A stretch of DNA of 64,000 nucleotides, taken from positions 26,227,375-26,291,374 of the forward strand of contig CAIIXF020000005.1 in NCBI GenBank assembly GCA_903813345.2, written 5' to 3'. Under the pieces are notes generated by a model. It was not told where the DNA came from, made no database searches, and saw only the letters and a program-made list of their open reading frames with translations. This DNA comes from Owenia fusiformis (lineage: Eukaryota; Annelida; Polychaeta; Sabellida; Oweniidae). This document shows, one piece after another, positions 23,801 through 35,800 of this stretch. A program made the translations under genes and the position numbers. Numbering within the stretch: the stretch's first letter is position 1; every line of letters begins with the position of its first letter.

Positions 23801-26800
23801 CTAAATTGATATTTTGGATTTAAATTTAGGTCAGCTTAATTACTAAGCACCTACTGAGGTCTGAAAAAGTGAAATTTTCAAGATCGAAGGTCAAGGTCAT
23901 TAAACTAGGTCACAAATGATGTTATCCAAGTTTCTCAAAGTTTGAGGCTACAAATCAGTTCTTGTCATCAAAATTCCAAGAAAACCGCTAACCTGTTCAA
24001 CTTGAAATTTTTACACATGCAATAGCAGACTAGTGCCAAGATCTGATTAGGTTTAGGGCATGCTGGGTAAACTACTTGGCGGCCATTTTGAATTTTTCAA
24101 CAAATCTTGTCATCAAAATTTCAGGAAAACCACTTATCCGTTCAACTTGAAATTTTTACAGATGCAAGAGCAGACTATTGCCAAGATCTGATTAGGTTTT
24201 TGGTATGCTGGCTGAATTACATGGTGGCCATTTTGAATTTTTCAATTTGGCAGCCATTTTGAATTTTTCAACTTGCTCCAAATTGACCAAATTTTTTTTA
24301 AAAAAACATCTACAAGTTCTCAGAAGTTCAAATCTGACCTTAGATTTCAGATTTGACCTTTCGTTCACCTTCAGTGACCTTGAAAAGGTCAAAAATTTGA
24401 TTTTCTAAATTGATATTTTGGATTTAAATTTAGGTCAGCTTAATTACTAAACACCTACTGAGGTCTGAAAAAGTGGAATTTTCAAGGTCGAAGGTCATCA
24501 AATTAGGTCACAAACAATGTTATCTAAATTTTCCCAAAGTTCAAGACTACAAATAAATTCTTGTCATCAAAATTGCAGGAAAACCGCTAATCTTGTCAAC
24601 TTGAAATGTTTACAGATGCAAGAGCAGACTAGTGCCAAGGTCTGATTAGGTTTTGGCCATGCTGGGTAAATTGCATGGTGGCCAGTTTGCTCTTCAAAGT
24701 GCGATATTTATCACTGTGTGTCTTGTTCTACTTCTTATTAGTAATATTATGACAAATCAAGAGTACATACACCATTTTGAGTACATTTGAGATACATATG
24801 CTCCATATTTTGGAAGTTATTAAGGTGAGATATGGTCACGCCTGGGACGTCAGAAGCCAGAATGAGAATCAATATTTTTTAAAATGTACAATCATTTTTC
24901 TACTTCTTATTAGTAATATTATGACAAAGCAAGAGTACATACACAATTTTGAGCACATTTGAGATACATATGCTCCATATTTTGGAAGTTATTAAGGTGA
25001 GATATGGTCACCCCTGGGACGTCAGAAGCCAAAATGAGAATTAATATTTTTTAAAATGTACAATCATTTTTCTACTTCTTATTAGTAATATTATGACAAA
25101 GCAAGAGTACATACACCATTTTGAGTACATTTGAGATACATATGCTCCATATTTTGGAAGTTAATAATGTGAGATATGGTCACCCCTATCCTGCATGATG
25201 CCACAATTTTAAATTTCAATAATTTTTTTCTCCGCCAGTACAAAAGTTATTGATCCAATTTTGAGTATGTGATATACACATATAAAGGTCCTTCAGAATG
25301 AATTTTTTCAGTACATTTCACACCTTAACGAATCTAAAATAAGTTATTACACGTGGTAGAAGTACAAAAATAGGTGGCGCCCCTGTAGTGAATTTCAACA
25401 TATGCCCTTATTTTCACCCTAATCCACACAAGAAAATTCATACTGATTGTAAATAATGTTCTTGATAAGATTTTATTAGTATTTCAATGTCATTTTACTA
25501 TTAAAATGTGTTAAAAATTATTTTATACCCCTACCCCCTGTTTGAAAATGAATAGATGGCGCCTCTTTAACTGCCCATAGCGAATTTACTTACCACACAT
25601 TTTTACTCAAGTTAGGATAATTTACTCTAGAGAGTGTCTTGAACAAAATGATACGCTCAAACCTTTTATACTAGCCGATCACCGAAATCGGAGCTGGGGA
25701 CAGCATCAAAGTTATTTTTGTCTTTAACAATCATATTTCAAAAAGTACTACCAATAACAATCGGTGATTTAGTAAGAAAATTGATAATTGCTGACTTAAC
25801 TATAATTTCTGTCTATGATTTTGCCTAGCAAAGGAATATAAATCGATATAGTGAAATTGAAAAATTGGGGGTAGGGAGAATAAAAAGAATAAATCTAATT
25901 TAAAGAGGTTCATCATTATAATTAAACGATACCACAGTTTGCATAAGCATTACGGAACATGCGCAAACAATTGCAAAGGTATTCATCAAGTAGTTTTTGA
26001 TAAAAAACTGTTTTTCTCTCGTGAAGAGAACGAGAATCACGAATATTTGGCGAAATTTTATTTTAGTTTTAAAATCCATAAGATAGTCAGTCAATAGTGA
26101 CTCGATTTTCATGAAATAAAGCATGTTGGTAAGAGAATTCAATCTGTTAATTGATTATTTGCCAAACAGAGCAATAATGATTACTTTGCATTTTCTACAG
26201 TATTAGAATTGTAGAAACAAGGTATTAACTTTCAATATTTTATTTTTCAAAAAGTGTCATTTATCTGTGGCCAAGGTTAGAAAAATAACAGAGGCACAAA
26301 AAACATGCAAAAGAGTACTATTAAAAAATCGAGCATATCATATGGTATCCACAAACATTTCTTTAGGCTAGTGTGCTCGAGATTACTTTTGCACAATACA
26401 ATAAGAAAATATGAATAAAGAACATAGGTAAATTATAAGCCTTTTTATTCTCACTTTTCAACACTACGCACTGGCGTTTTGGCGTACATTGTTCCTACGC
26501 CACTGTCACCAATGGGAGAAATTCTTAAATCTAAATGTTTGGAAAGGAATACGTTTCTACTAAAACATACAAACCTCTTATATTATGATGAAAAAAGGAT
26601 AGACATCTGATATGTATATATGCCACATATATAAGTTATACGAAATGAGCATATTTTATTGATTTATTGAAAATTTGGACGAAATCTTAACAATGGGTGG
26701 TACTGAACAACCAAAATCTTCTTTTTAGATATTTTTCAGGGTAGAAATATTATCAATTGATATTGGAAAACATAATTAACCATATTTTATTGAGAAAAGG

Positions 26801-29800
26801 GAATGAAAAAATTATCAAATGAATATATATAATTGTCACGGACGTCCATACGTTATTCGAATGAGATAGATATTCCTTTCGCCAGAATATTCTCTTCGAC
26901 TGTGATAATTGTCTAAAATGTTGGCGGCAGTCTTGAATTTTCACCAAGAAGGAGTGCGATTCGTGCTGGACAATGCGGTTCAAAATTTGTAGAATGTCCA
27001 TATTTATGTGCCGAGAATCTAGTAAGAATATATATGATCGTGAACTTTCGGACCCATTATTGACCGGGCTAACCGATGTCAACGTGATACCAATGTTATG
27101 CTGTCCTGATTCGCGAAGTTGCGACAAGATTCGTTACCGCTAAGACATTTAATTTTTTAATTTTCGGAGAACTGGGTTTCGGAGAACTGGGTTTCGGAGA
27201 ACTGGGTTTCGGACAACTGGGTTTCGGACAACTGGGTTTCGGACAACTGGGTTTCGGACAACTGGGTTTCGGACAACTGGGTTTCGGACAACTGGGTTGA
27301 CCCCGCTCAATTTAACCAAAACAACAAAGTAATAAAATATTCTATAAATGGACTATTAGTAAAAGATGAGCCAAAATTAGACAAAAACAACAAATGAGAC
27401 ATGATATTTGACTAAATGGGTAGATATACATGTATTTCAATATAAATATCATAATTATCCCATCGAACGAAGTTCGGAGGGATATAGGGAACGCCTCCGT
27501 CCGTCTGTCCGTCCGTCCGGGCAATAACTCAAGTTCTGCTCGAAAGCCGATTTTCAAAATGGCCGCTCATTTCAAAATGGCGGCAATTTTAGTGCCGAAT
27601 TTACAGTAATTGAGGTGCAATATGTAAAACTGTAATAGTAATATGTTTTAGATGTAAAAAAATTATATAGGACATTAATAAAGCTAAAAATGTAGATATT
27701 AAAGAAGCACATGGCAGCCATCTTGAAAAATGGCGGCCTTTACTCGTTATTTTACGATTTTTGCTTTAACTCGAAAAGTAGTGGAGCGATTTTGTTCATA
27801 TTTTGTATGTGAATACTATAAACATTGCACACTGTCTAAAGACACTTTTGTTAGAAGGTGGCCATTTTAAAAAATGGCCGCCATTTTGATCTATTTTACT
27901 ATAACTCGAAAAGTAGTGAAGCGATTTTGTTCATATTTGGTATGTGAATACTATAAGGATTGCACACTGTCTAATGACACTTTTGGTAGAAGGTGGCCAT
28001 TTTGAAAAAAAATTCGAAAAATGGCCGCCATTTTAATGTATTTTATAATAATTCGAAAAGTAGTGAAGCGATTTTGTTCATATTTGGTATGTGAATACTG
28101 TAAGCATGGCACACTGTCTAATGACACTTTTGGTAGAAGGCGGCCATTTTGAAAAATGGCTAGCATTTTAACGTATTTTACTATAACTCGAAAAATAGTG
28201 GAGCGATTTTGTTCATATTTGGTATGTGAATACTATAAGTATGGCAAATGGTCTTATGACACTTTTGGTAGAAGGCGGCCATTTTGAAAAATGTCTGCCA
28301 TTTTTGCTATATACTTTGTTTGTAAAAATGCCATCCATGGCTGTTAGATGGGATTCGCTACGCTTTGGCATTGCCGTTGTTCTGGTTAAATCATATCTTG
28401 TAATTTTCAGAATGTCAAAGTCTTCCAATAAAGAGAATGCTGATTTGATGCTTCAGTCCATTGAAAACAAAGTGCAGTTTATTTTCCGTTTCCTCTGTGA
28501 TGAAGATGATGACGTTTCGGGAGCTGTTGCTAACTTTACACACGACTATATCAGTGTACTTAAGCAGGCAGGCCCACTCACTGCAAAACAAAAGGAAAAC
28601 ATTGGGGTAACTGAATATAATTTCTTAGACTCATAATATGGTGCCCAAGTGTAAATCTCTTGGAGCAGCCAAAAGTGTTCAGATTAGCAGGTGTTCACAT
28701 TTCAAGGCTTTTCCAACATGTAGGTCAGTGGAAGATAACAAATTTGGGACTGAGAAAAAGTGTTCGCATTGAGAAGTGTTTGGATAAGAGAGGAGTTTGG
28801 ATATACAGGTTTCGGTGTATTGTAGTGTCTAGCTTATGGGAATGGTGCTTTTTTGCCCAATCCCATAAATGGAACATCTATGCTTTCTGTTTCCCAATAT
28901 AACAACAGGAATTTAAGTTATGAAATTCTGAAAATTACATCCAACCCTGTTGAAAATCTGCACACTGTTAAAAGGGTGAAAAATTCAGATATTTTGACCA
29001 AATCTGGTAAATCTAAAAAAAGCATGCTTTTAAGGGTGAAATATTGAGATATTTTGAAATAACAGGTAAATCTAAAATATGAGCACCATTTTGAAAAAAC
29101 TCCTGGGAAATCACTATGAAAAGTAAGCTAAAAGTAATTCAAAGAATTGATATGCATCTAATAATCCTTTGTATTGTAGAGTATCCTAATGGCTGTGATA
29201 AGTAAAATGAAGTTGGATGAATCATACAACTTTGACCAGGAGGGAGAGGATGAGGCTATGTTCCAAGAGTATAGAAAACAACTTAAAGTCATATACCAAA
29301 ACATAGGACAGCTAGTGAGTGAGATATACATACAGTCCAACCTATTGAACAAATAGACTTGTGTAGAATTTCACTATTTTTCATTTATCATTATGATACC
29401 AAGATGATTGATGGCTACCTATATGCTTAACTAATGCTTCTCTTCTGCAGGTAGTCAATTCAAGGTTTTTACTGCTGAAAATAAAAGAAATTCTTGGAAA
29501 TTTCCATTGAGATATTTTGAACATTCTCAATTAGCCATATGCTTTTCACGCAACGCCATCTATAACCATGACTTCTTTTCCTGAGAGTATTCTTTATTAC
29601 AGGAGCCAGATTTAGTCGTCACAACTACGCACCAATTTGTAGAAAATGTATTCAAAGCATGGAAGAAAACAAATGATGTAAAATATGCTGACCTGGAACT
29701 GGGGGTACTTTTATTGTATCAGGTTGCGGAGGTTTTTCCAGTAAGTGTTCTTCCTCCCTCTTATCGGTCAATGTAACCATTAAAAACCTTTGCAGGTTTG

Positions 29801-32800
29801 TGATTCCTCAAGTGCCTTAAAATGTTAAACAAATCATCTGTGGATGAACTTGTTTCTATTAACATGTAGTTAATAAGCAACAATTTCACCTCAATTTGTG
29901 ATTTCTCAAGTGCCTTAAAATGTTAAACAAATCATCTGTGGATGAACTTGTTTCTATTATCATGTAGTTAATAAGCAACAATTTCACCTCAATTTGTGAT
30001 TTCTCAAGTGCCTTAAAATGTTAAACAAATCATCTGTGGATGAACTTGTTTCTATTAACATGTAGTTAATAAGCAACAGTTTCACCTCAATTTGTAGCAT
30101 ATCACTCTCTTGGGATTTATTATTTGGGAGAATTTACACATTTAAGCTTTGAACGTCAATCATTTTGTAAGATAACATGGATCCTTTAGGAGATAGCTAT
30201 ATGTTTAGATAGTTAATAGATTGGAAGGTCAGTTGTACTTGTTTTGTCACTCCCTATATCTCAGATTCTGGAAAGATGACGTGTTCCTTTAATAGCCTTT
30301 GTACAGACTACATATATTTTGAAACTGATTTTTATGATTGCAGGTTTCGCATGGTCAGCATTTTAGTGGTGATATGTCTAAAGTCTCATCCCTTCAGCAG
30401 ATGATGAGACTTGTAAGTAATCTCTGCTATTTATTTTAAAAAGTCTGAAAAAAGATAAGAGATACTATGAAAACTTTCTCATCACCCCTCGTATATATCA
30501 TTCCTATTGATCTCTTGCATGTTAGATCTCCACAACAAACCTAAAAACTAATAAAAACTCTGAAATTTGGACGAGAAAATGTTTTAAGTTGAAGCAGATT
30601 AAAATATAGTTTCCTCTATTGTGAATGTGTTCCAATGCCTGTTGTACCTTTTTCAGATGATCGAGTGCAATGTTTGTGGTTGTCGACACATTGCTGTGCA
30701 GTTGCAGTATTTTGAAACAGTTGTGCGATACGAGAAGTTCTTTCAACACGAAACACAACACATTTTACCAGTTTTAGTAAGTTCTATGATATTCTGTAAT
30801 ATTTGTTTCCTTCAACTTTCTTCTCTATGATATTTACATAATAATGATATTTAAGTAGAAGCATTTGGTTATTTCATTGTCTTGTATCAAACTCTTTTAA
30901 TCCCTCCCCCTCCATAGCTTACACATATTTAACATAAATAAGTTTGTGTGTATGTGTTGTGGGGAGTAGATGTTTGATGCAAGACTAGAGATGGAGATGA
31001 AATATAGGATTCTGAAACAGAATTTATGGTTGTTTCTCAAGATTTAGTGTTTTTGGCAATCAATCAAAATATCTCTTAGCCTATCCCCTTAGTTCAAATA
31101 AATGACCAAAATTATGATTTCAAATTGCAATGATCTCCCCAGCATTAAAGCAAGTGAACACTGCTCCCACTTGATGATTTTATTTTATTATGTCATCACC
31201 AAAAGTCATCCACAAGTTTTCAGAAGTTCAAATCTGACTTTAGATTTGAGATTTGATCATCAATGACCTTGAAAAACTTGCTTTAAATTGACCAATTTTT
31301 TTTAAAATTATCAAGTTCTCAGAAGTTTAAGTCTGACTAAGATTGAACTCATAATATTGTGAGCAACAAGGTGGTGACATTTTGTCATGTTAATGCCTTG
31401 TAATAGGCTTGCATCCACCTGAGAATCGACTTGTACCCTTTAAAAATGAGAAAACCATGAAGTGTAGCTACATGTTGTCAACATTTGGTCTCAAAAATAA
31501 GAATCTTGCACCCGCACCCACTTGAGAAAAAATCCTGGGGAGAACACTGACATTACTTGAAAGATGAATGTGTGTTATTTGTGCATTCCAGACAGCATTC
31601 CTTGATGAGAGAGGACTCAGGAATCCCTCCGCTAAAGTTTGCAGTAGAGCCGCATATCTCTTCTCCCGCTTTGTAAAAGCAGTCAGGTTTGTAAAAAGAT
31701 TCTCCTGAACTTTGTCGGGACTCAATATTGGTTAGAATGTCGGACAAAGCACAAATCGACGATGAGTGCAATTGTACTGATATTCTGCCCAATGAGTGAT
31801 TGATAGCTAACGAAATACTGAACTATTATGAAAACATGAAATGAAAACACGTTCAGAGATTGGGGGATTGAGATCCACAAAATAATCATTTGCTGTCATT
31901 TTTGTGTCAAAATTTGTTACTGGCCGATTCCAGCAGACAGAGCCTAGATATGACATCATAATTAACAAAAATAAAAGAAGATACATGGAAATTGCATAAT
32001 GAACAGTTATTCATCTATCGAGAATTAGAAACAGCTATCATTGCAGTCTTATTGGATGATTGATTCTGACATAGCACAGTCATGTTTGAATTGTATATAC
32101 ACTCATATTAATTGTATACAAACTCTCACATGTTCTATACATTCTTTGGTGATCCATATTTCAGGTCTCATCTCCAAGAGTACATAGAGGATATACTGAA
32201 GCGTATGACAGATATGTTAACTGTCAACTCTCCAGACAACGGATTCAACCACAGATTGTCCAGTGAAGACCAGTTCTTTATCTATGAGACGGCAGGCATT
32301 CTAATCATCTCAAGTAATCTACCTGTACAGGTTAGTTTAATCTTAATACAGTAATCTTCTTGTGTTTTTCAGATGTTTTTTCATTTATATGAGATATGGA
32401 GTATATATCATTAAATGTTTTTATGAGTCCCTGTATCCTCTGCTTGACACTACAGTGCATAATATAAGAGACATTGCATATTTTTCTGAGTTTTGCTTGA
32501 ATATCTTTCAATAAATGTTAATTAGTTCAAAATGCCTACTGGAGACACAATGCAGGTTTCGTGTAGTAAATGCCTCTTATTTATGTCACCTCCAGAAGTG
32601 GTGTCATATTGTTATAGTCTCCAACTTTTTTGTGAACAGTGTTTGGCATCTGTTACACGGCATCTGTAATAAATTACAGCGTCTGTAACAAATGGCAGGT
32701 GGTGACATTTTGCATAATTATGCCTTGTTTATTTGATTTGCAGAAGAAACAGGAGCTTATGAAAAGTCTCCTGGCTCCAATTGTCTCTAAGTTCAGCGAC

Positions 32801-35800
32801 CTCTATACATCTATGTGCAATGACCAGGATGAGAAGCGACAGGAAGCCTACGCTGAGAGCCTCAACCATGCCATGGCATTTGCTAGGTAAGTTTGGACAT
32901 ATTTAAAGAATTTTACTACCATATTCCTTCTAATAAGGACACAGTGCGGTTTCTAAATTGGAATTTAAAAGGATGATATATTGAGAAATAAAAATATTGA
33001 GAAAATAATTATTTGTTATCACTAAGGTCTACATACTCTACTACATCTCCTGTATTTCCCTCTCTGCATTAAATATAATCATCAATCAATATCTTTTGTA
33101 AATAATTGAAACTAATGCATTAAACTGTTAATTTGTTTTCTTGAGACCATGTTCAACATAAAAGTTGCATGTGTACTCATTGGAACTGTGCGCTCATTAG
33201 ATAGAATACAAAATGTACAAGCTAATATTTTTCATAATGTAAAGATAACTCGTATGGGCCATATTTAGTGTAGCCAATGGACATTGTTTTTATGTGACAT
33301 TTTTTTATGGTCAAAATATACCAATTTTTCATGGTTTTTCTCATTTTCAAGTGGGTGCAAATGGATTTTCAGGTGGGTGCAAATGGAATTTCAGAATCTC
33401 AGGTGGGTGAAGTGCCCACTTGCTCTAATGCTGGGAGATCACTGCTTAATAAGATATTGTTTCTGTTTTCTTCCAGTCGAAGCAGCAAGGGTTTCTCTAA
33501 CAACCAGACTATGAAGGTGTGTGGATGTGTGGAGGTGTACACTGAAACATTACAGGTCTTCTTACAGGCATTAAACACACCTGTGCACAGGTAACATATT
33601 CTATTATAATACACTATTATCATTACACACACAGCCCCAGTGTCCAGTCATCTAGATTGCATCAGTGAGACCCTGTTGGTCAACCCAACATTGAAGATTT
33701 CAATGGCCTGATTCTGAAGCTGGTTTTAGGGTTTAATAATCATTGGCATACCTATAATGATCCAGGCGAGGCTATTTCCTCACCAAAATTTTCCAGAAGG
33801 AACATTTTTGAGACATTTTTTGATCCAATAGTATGATTTCTTCTTTTACATTTGCTTTACCTACGTTCAAATGGAGTACCTCCTCTAGTCTAATTTTGCC
33901 CCACCTATTGACATTTGCCTCACCCAAGTTCAAATGTAGTACCTCCTCTACTCTAATTTTGCCCCACCTATTGACATTTGCCTCACCTAAGTTCAAATGT
34001 AGTACCTCCTCTAGTCTAATTTTGCCCCACCTATTGACATTTGCCTCACCTACGTTCAAATGGAGTACCTCCTCTAGTCTAATTTTGCCCCACCTATTGA
34101 CATTTGCCTCACCTAAGTTCAAATGTAGTACCTCATTTAGTCTAATTTTGCCCCACCTATTGACATTTGCCTCACCTAAGTTCAAATGTAGTACCTCCTC
34201 TTGTCTAATTTTGCCCCACCTATTGACATTTGCCTCACCCAAGTTCAAATGTAGTACCTCCTTTAGTCTAATTTTGCCCAACCTATTGACATTTGCCTCA
34301 CCTAAGTTCAAATGTAGTACCTCCTCATGTCAAATTTTGCCCCACCTATTGACATTCGCCTCACTTCAGTTTAAATGGAGTACCTCCTCTTGTCTAATGT
34401 TGCCCCACCTATTGACATTTGCCTCACCTAAGTTCAAATGGAGTACCTCCTCTTGTCTAATTTTGCCCCACCTATTGACATTTGCCTCACCTAAGTTCAA
34501 ATGTAGTACCTCCTCTTGTCTAATTTTGCCCCACCTATTGACATTTGCCTCACCTACGTTCAAATGGAGTACCTCCTCTAGTCTAATTTTGCCTCACCCA
34601 AGTTCAAATGTAGTACCTCCTCTTGTCTAATTTTGCCCCACCTATTGACATTTGCCTCACCTAAGTTCAAATGTAGTACCTCCTCTTGTCTAATTTTGCC
34701 CCACCTATTGACATTTGCCTCACCTACGTTCAAATGGAGTACCTCCTCTAGTCTAATTTTGCCTCACCCAAGTTCAAATGTAGTACCTCCTTTAGTCTAA
34801 TTTTGCCCCACCTATTGACATTTGCCTCACCCAAGTTCAAATGGAGTACCTCCTCTTGTCTAATTTTGCCCCACCTATTGACATTTGCCTCACCCAAGTT
34901 CAAATGTAGTACCTCCTTTAGTCTAATTTTGCCCCACCTATTGACATTTGCCTCACCTACGTTCAAATGGAGTACCTCCTTTTGTCTAATTTTGCCCCAC
35001 CTATTGACATTTGCCTCACCTAAGTTCAAATGTAGTACCTCCTCTTGTCTAATTTTGCCTCGCCTATTGACATTTGCCTCACCTAAGTTCAAATGTAGTA
35101 CCTCCTCTAGTCTAATTTTGCCCTGCCTATTGACATTTGCCTCATCTAAGTTCAAATGTAGTTCCTCCTCTAGTCTAATTTTGCCTTGCCTATTGACATT
35201 TCCCTCACCTAAGTTCAAATGTAGTACCTCCTTTAGCCTAATTTTGCCTCGCCTATTGAAATTTGCCTCACCTTATTTTGGATCCTGCCTACATCTCTGA
35301 TTAATACTTGGACCAATCTGGGGTTTATGAAAACTGAGTTTCTCCAGTGACAGCGACGACTCATTGCTCAACTCTAAGAGTCTTTACCTGACACTGCCTG
35401 AATCTACCTCTCCCACGCCTGAATGTTACTGGCAAACACCTGACGAATCTCTAATAAACATTACAGGAGCTTGTTGCAGACAGGTGTTAGACAGTATTTA
35501 CACCGCATGGTTGTATGCCTTGAAGCTGAGATCCTACCATTTATCCCTTTAGCCATGGAGCAGCTACTTAAACATGCAGATGCCAAAGAAATCTATGATT
35601 TCATTCCACTTATGAACCAAGTTGTCATGAAATTTAAAGTAAGTATTTTTAAAATATGATATCTAGTTTAATAGGAATATACTTCAATGTGCTTCCTGAA
35701 AACAATGAAAAAAACAGTGCAGTTTCTTAGGAGGGAACTTTTTTCTTTTGGATATACTTCAAGGCCATCTATAATCAAAAATTATGTTAACCCTATGTAA

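Larger units (their letters stand above)
21770..25708. mobile_element. 3.9-kb foldback element with apparently identical 362-bp arms
   Basis: Left arm starts TGATGCTGTCCCCAGCTCCG; the right arm ends with the exact complement. I saw no mismatch over about 362 bp, to CTTCTACCACGTGT (left arm end near 22132, right arm from about 25347). AAG flanks both sides (21767-21769 and 25709-25711), a possible 3-bp duplication. The interior holds 172-bp tandem repeats and a Helentron-like insertion, no transposase. Superfamily unknown. Confidence 0.78.
21079..26505. mobile_element. hAT-like element nested in the foldback-like element
   Basis: Ends CAGGGGCGTAGGAA and, reversed, CAGTGGCGTAGGAA, with the 5-bp repeat TCACC immediately outside both (21074-21078 and 26506-26510). 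The CAG-G start with 5-bp duplication matches the small MITE at 12861. Without its own passenger (21770-25708) it is about 1.5 kb. Short open frames inside are not recognisable as transposase. Confidence 0.55.
17909..27304. mobile_element. 9.4-kb foldback/Rehavkus-like composite transposon in XPOT intron 7
   Basis: Left end GGGTGCACCCCAGTTG, right end (reverse complement) GGGGTCAACCCAGTTG, each followed inward by an array of the 15-bp unit CCCAGTTGTCCGAAA (8 copies at the left, 9 inverted at the right). The 9-bp direct repeat GCTCAATTT flanks it exactly (17900-17908 and 27305-27313). Inverted arrays of direct repeats with a 9-bp duplication resemble Drosophila FB elements and Rehavkus elements of the MuDR group; that assignment is by architecture only. 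Subtracting a nested hAT-like element (21079-26505) leaves about 4 kb without a recognisable transposase. Confidence 0.8.

Noticed and set aside
33833-34630. 265-codon plus-strand frame and the 179- and 156-codon minus-strand frames
   Set aside because: All are readings of a 63-bp minisatellite whose unit is divisible by three; both strands are open and no start, splice or domain evidence exists.
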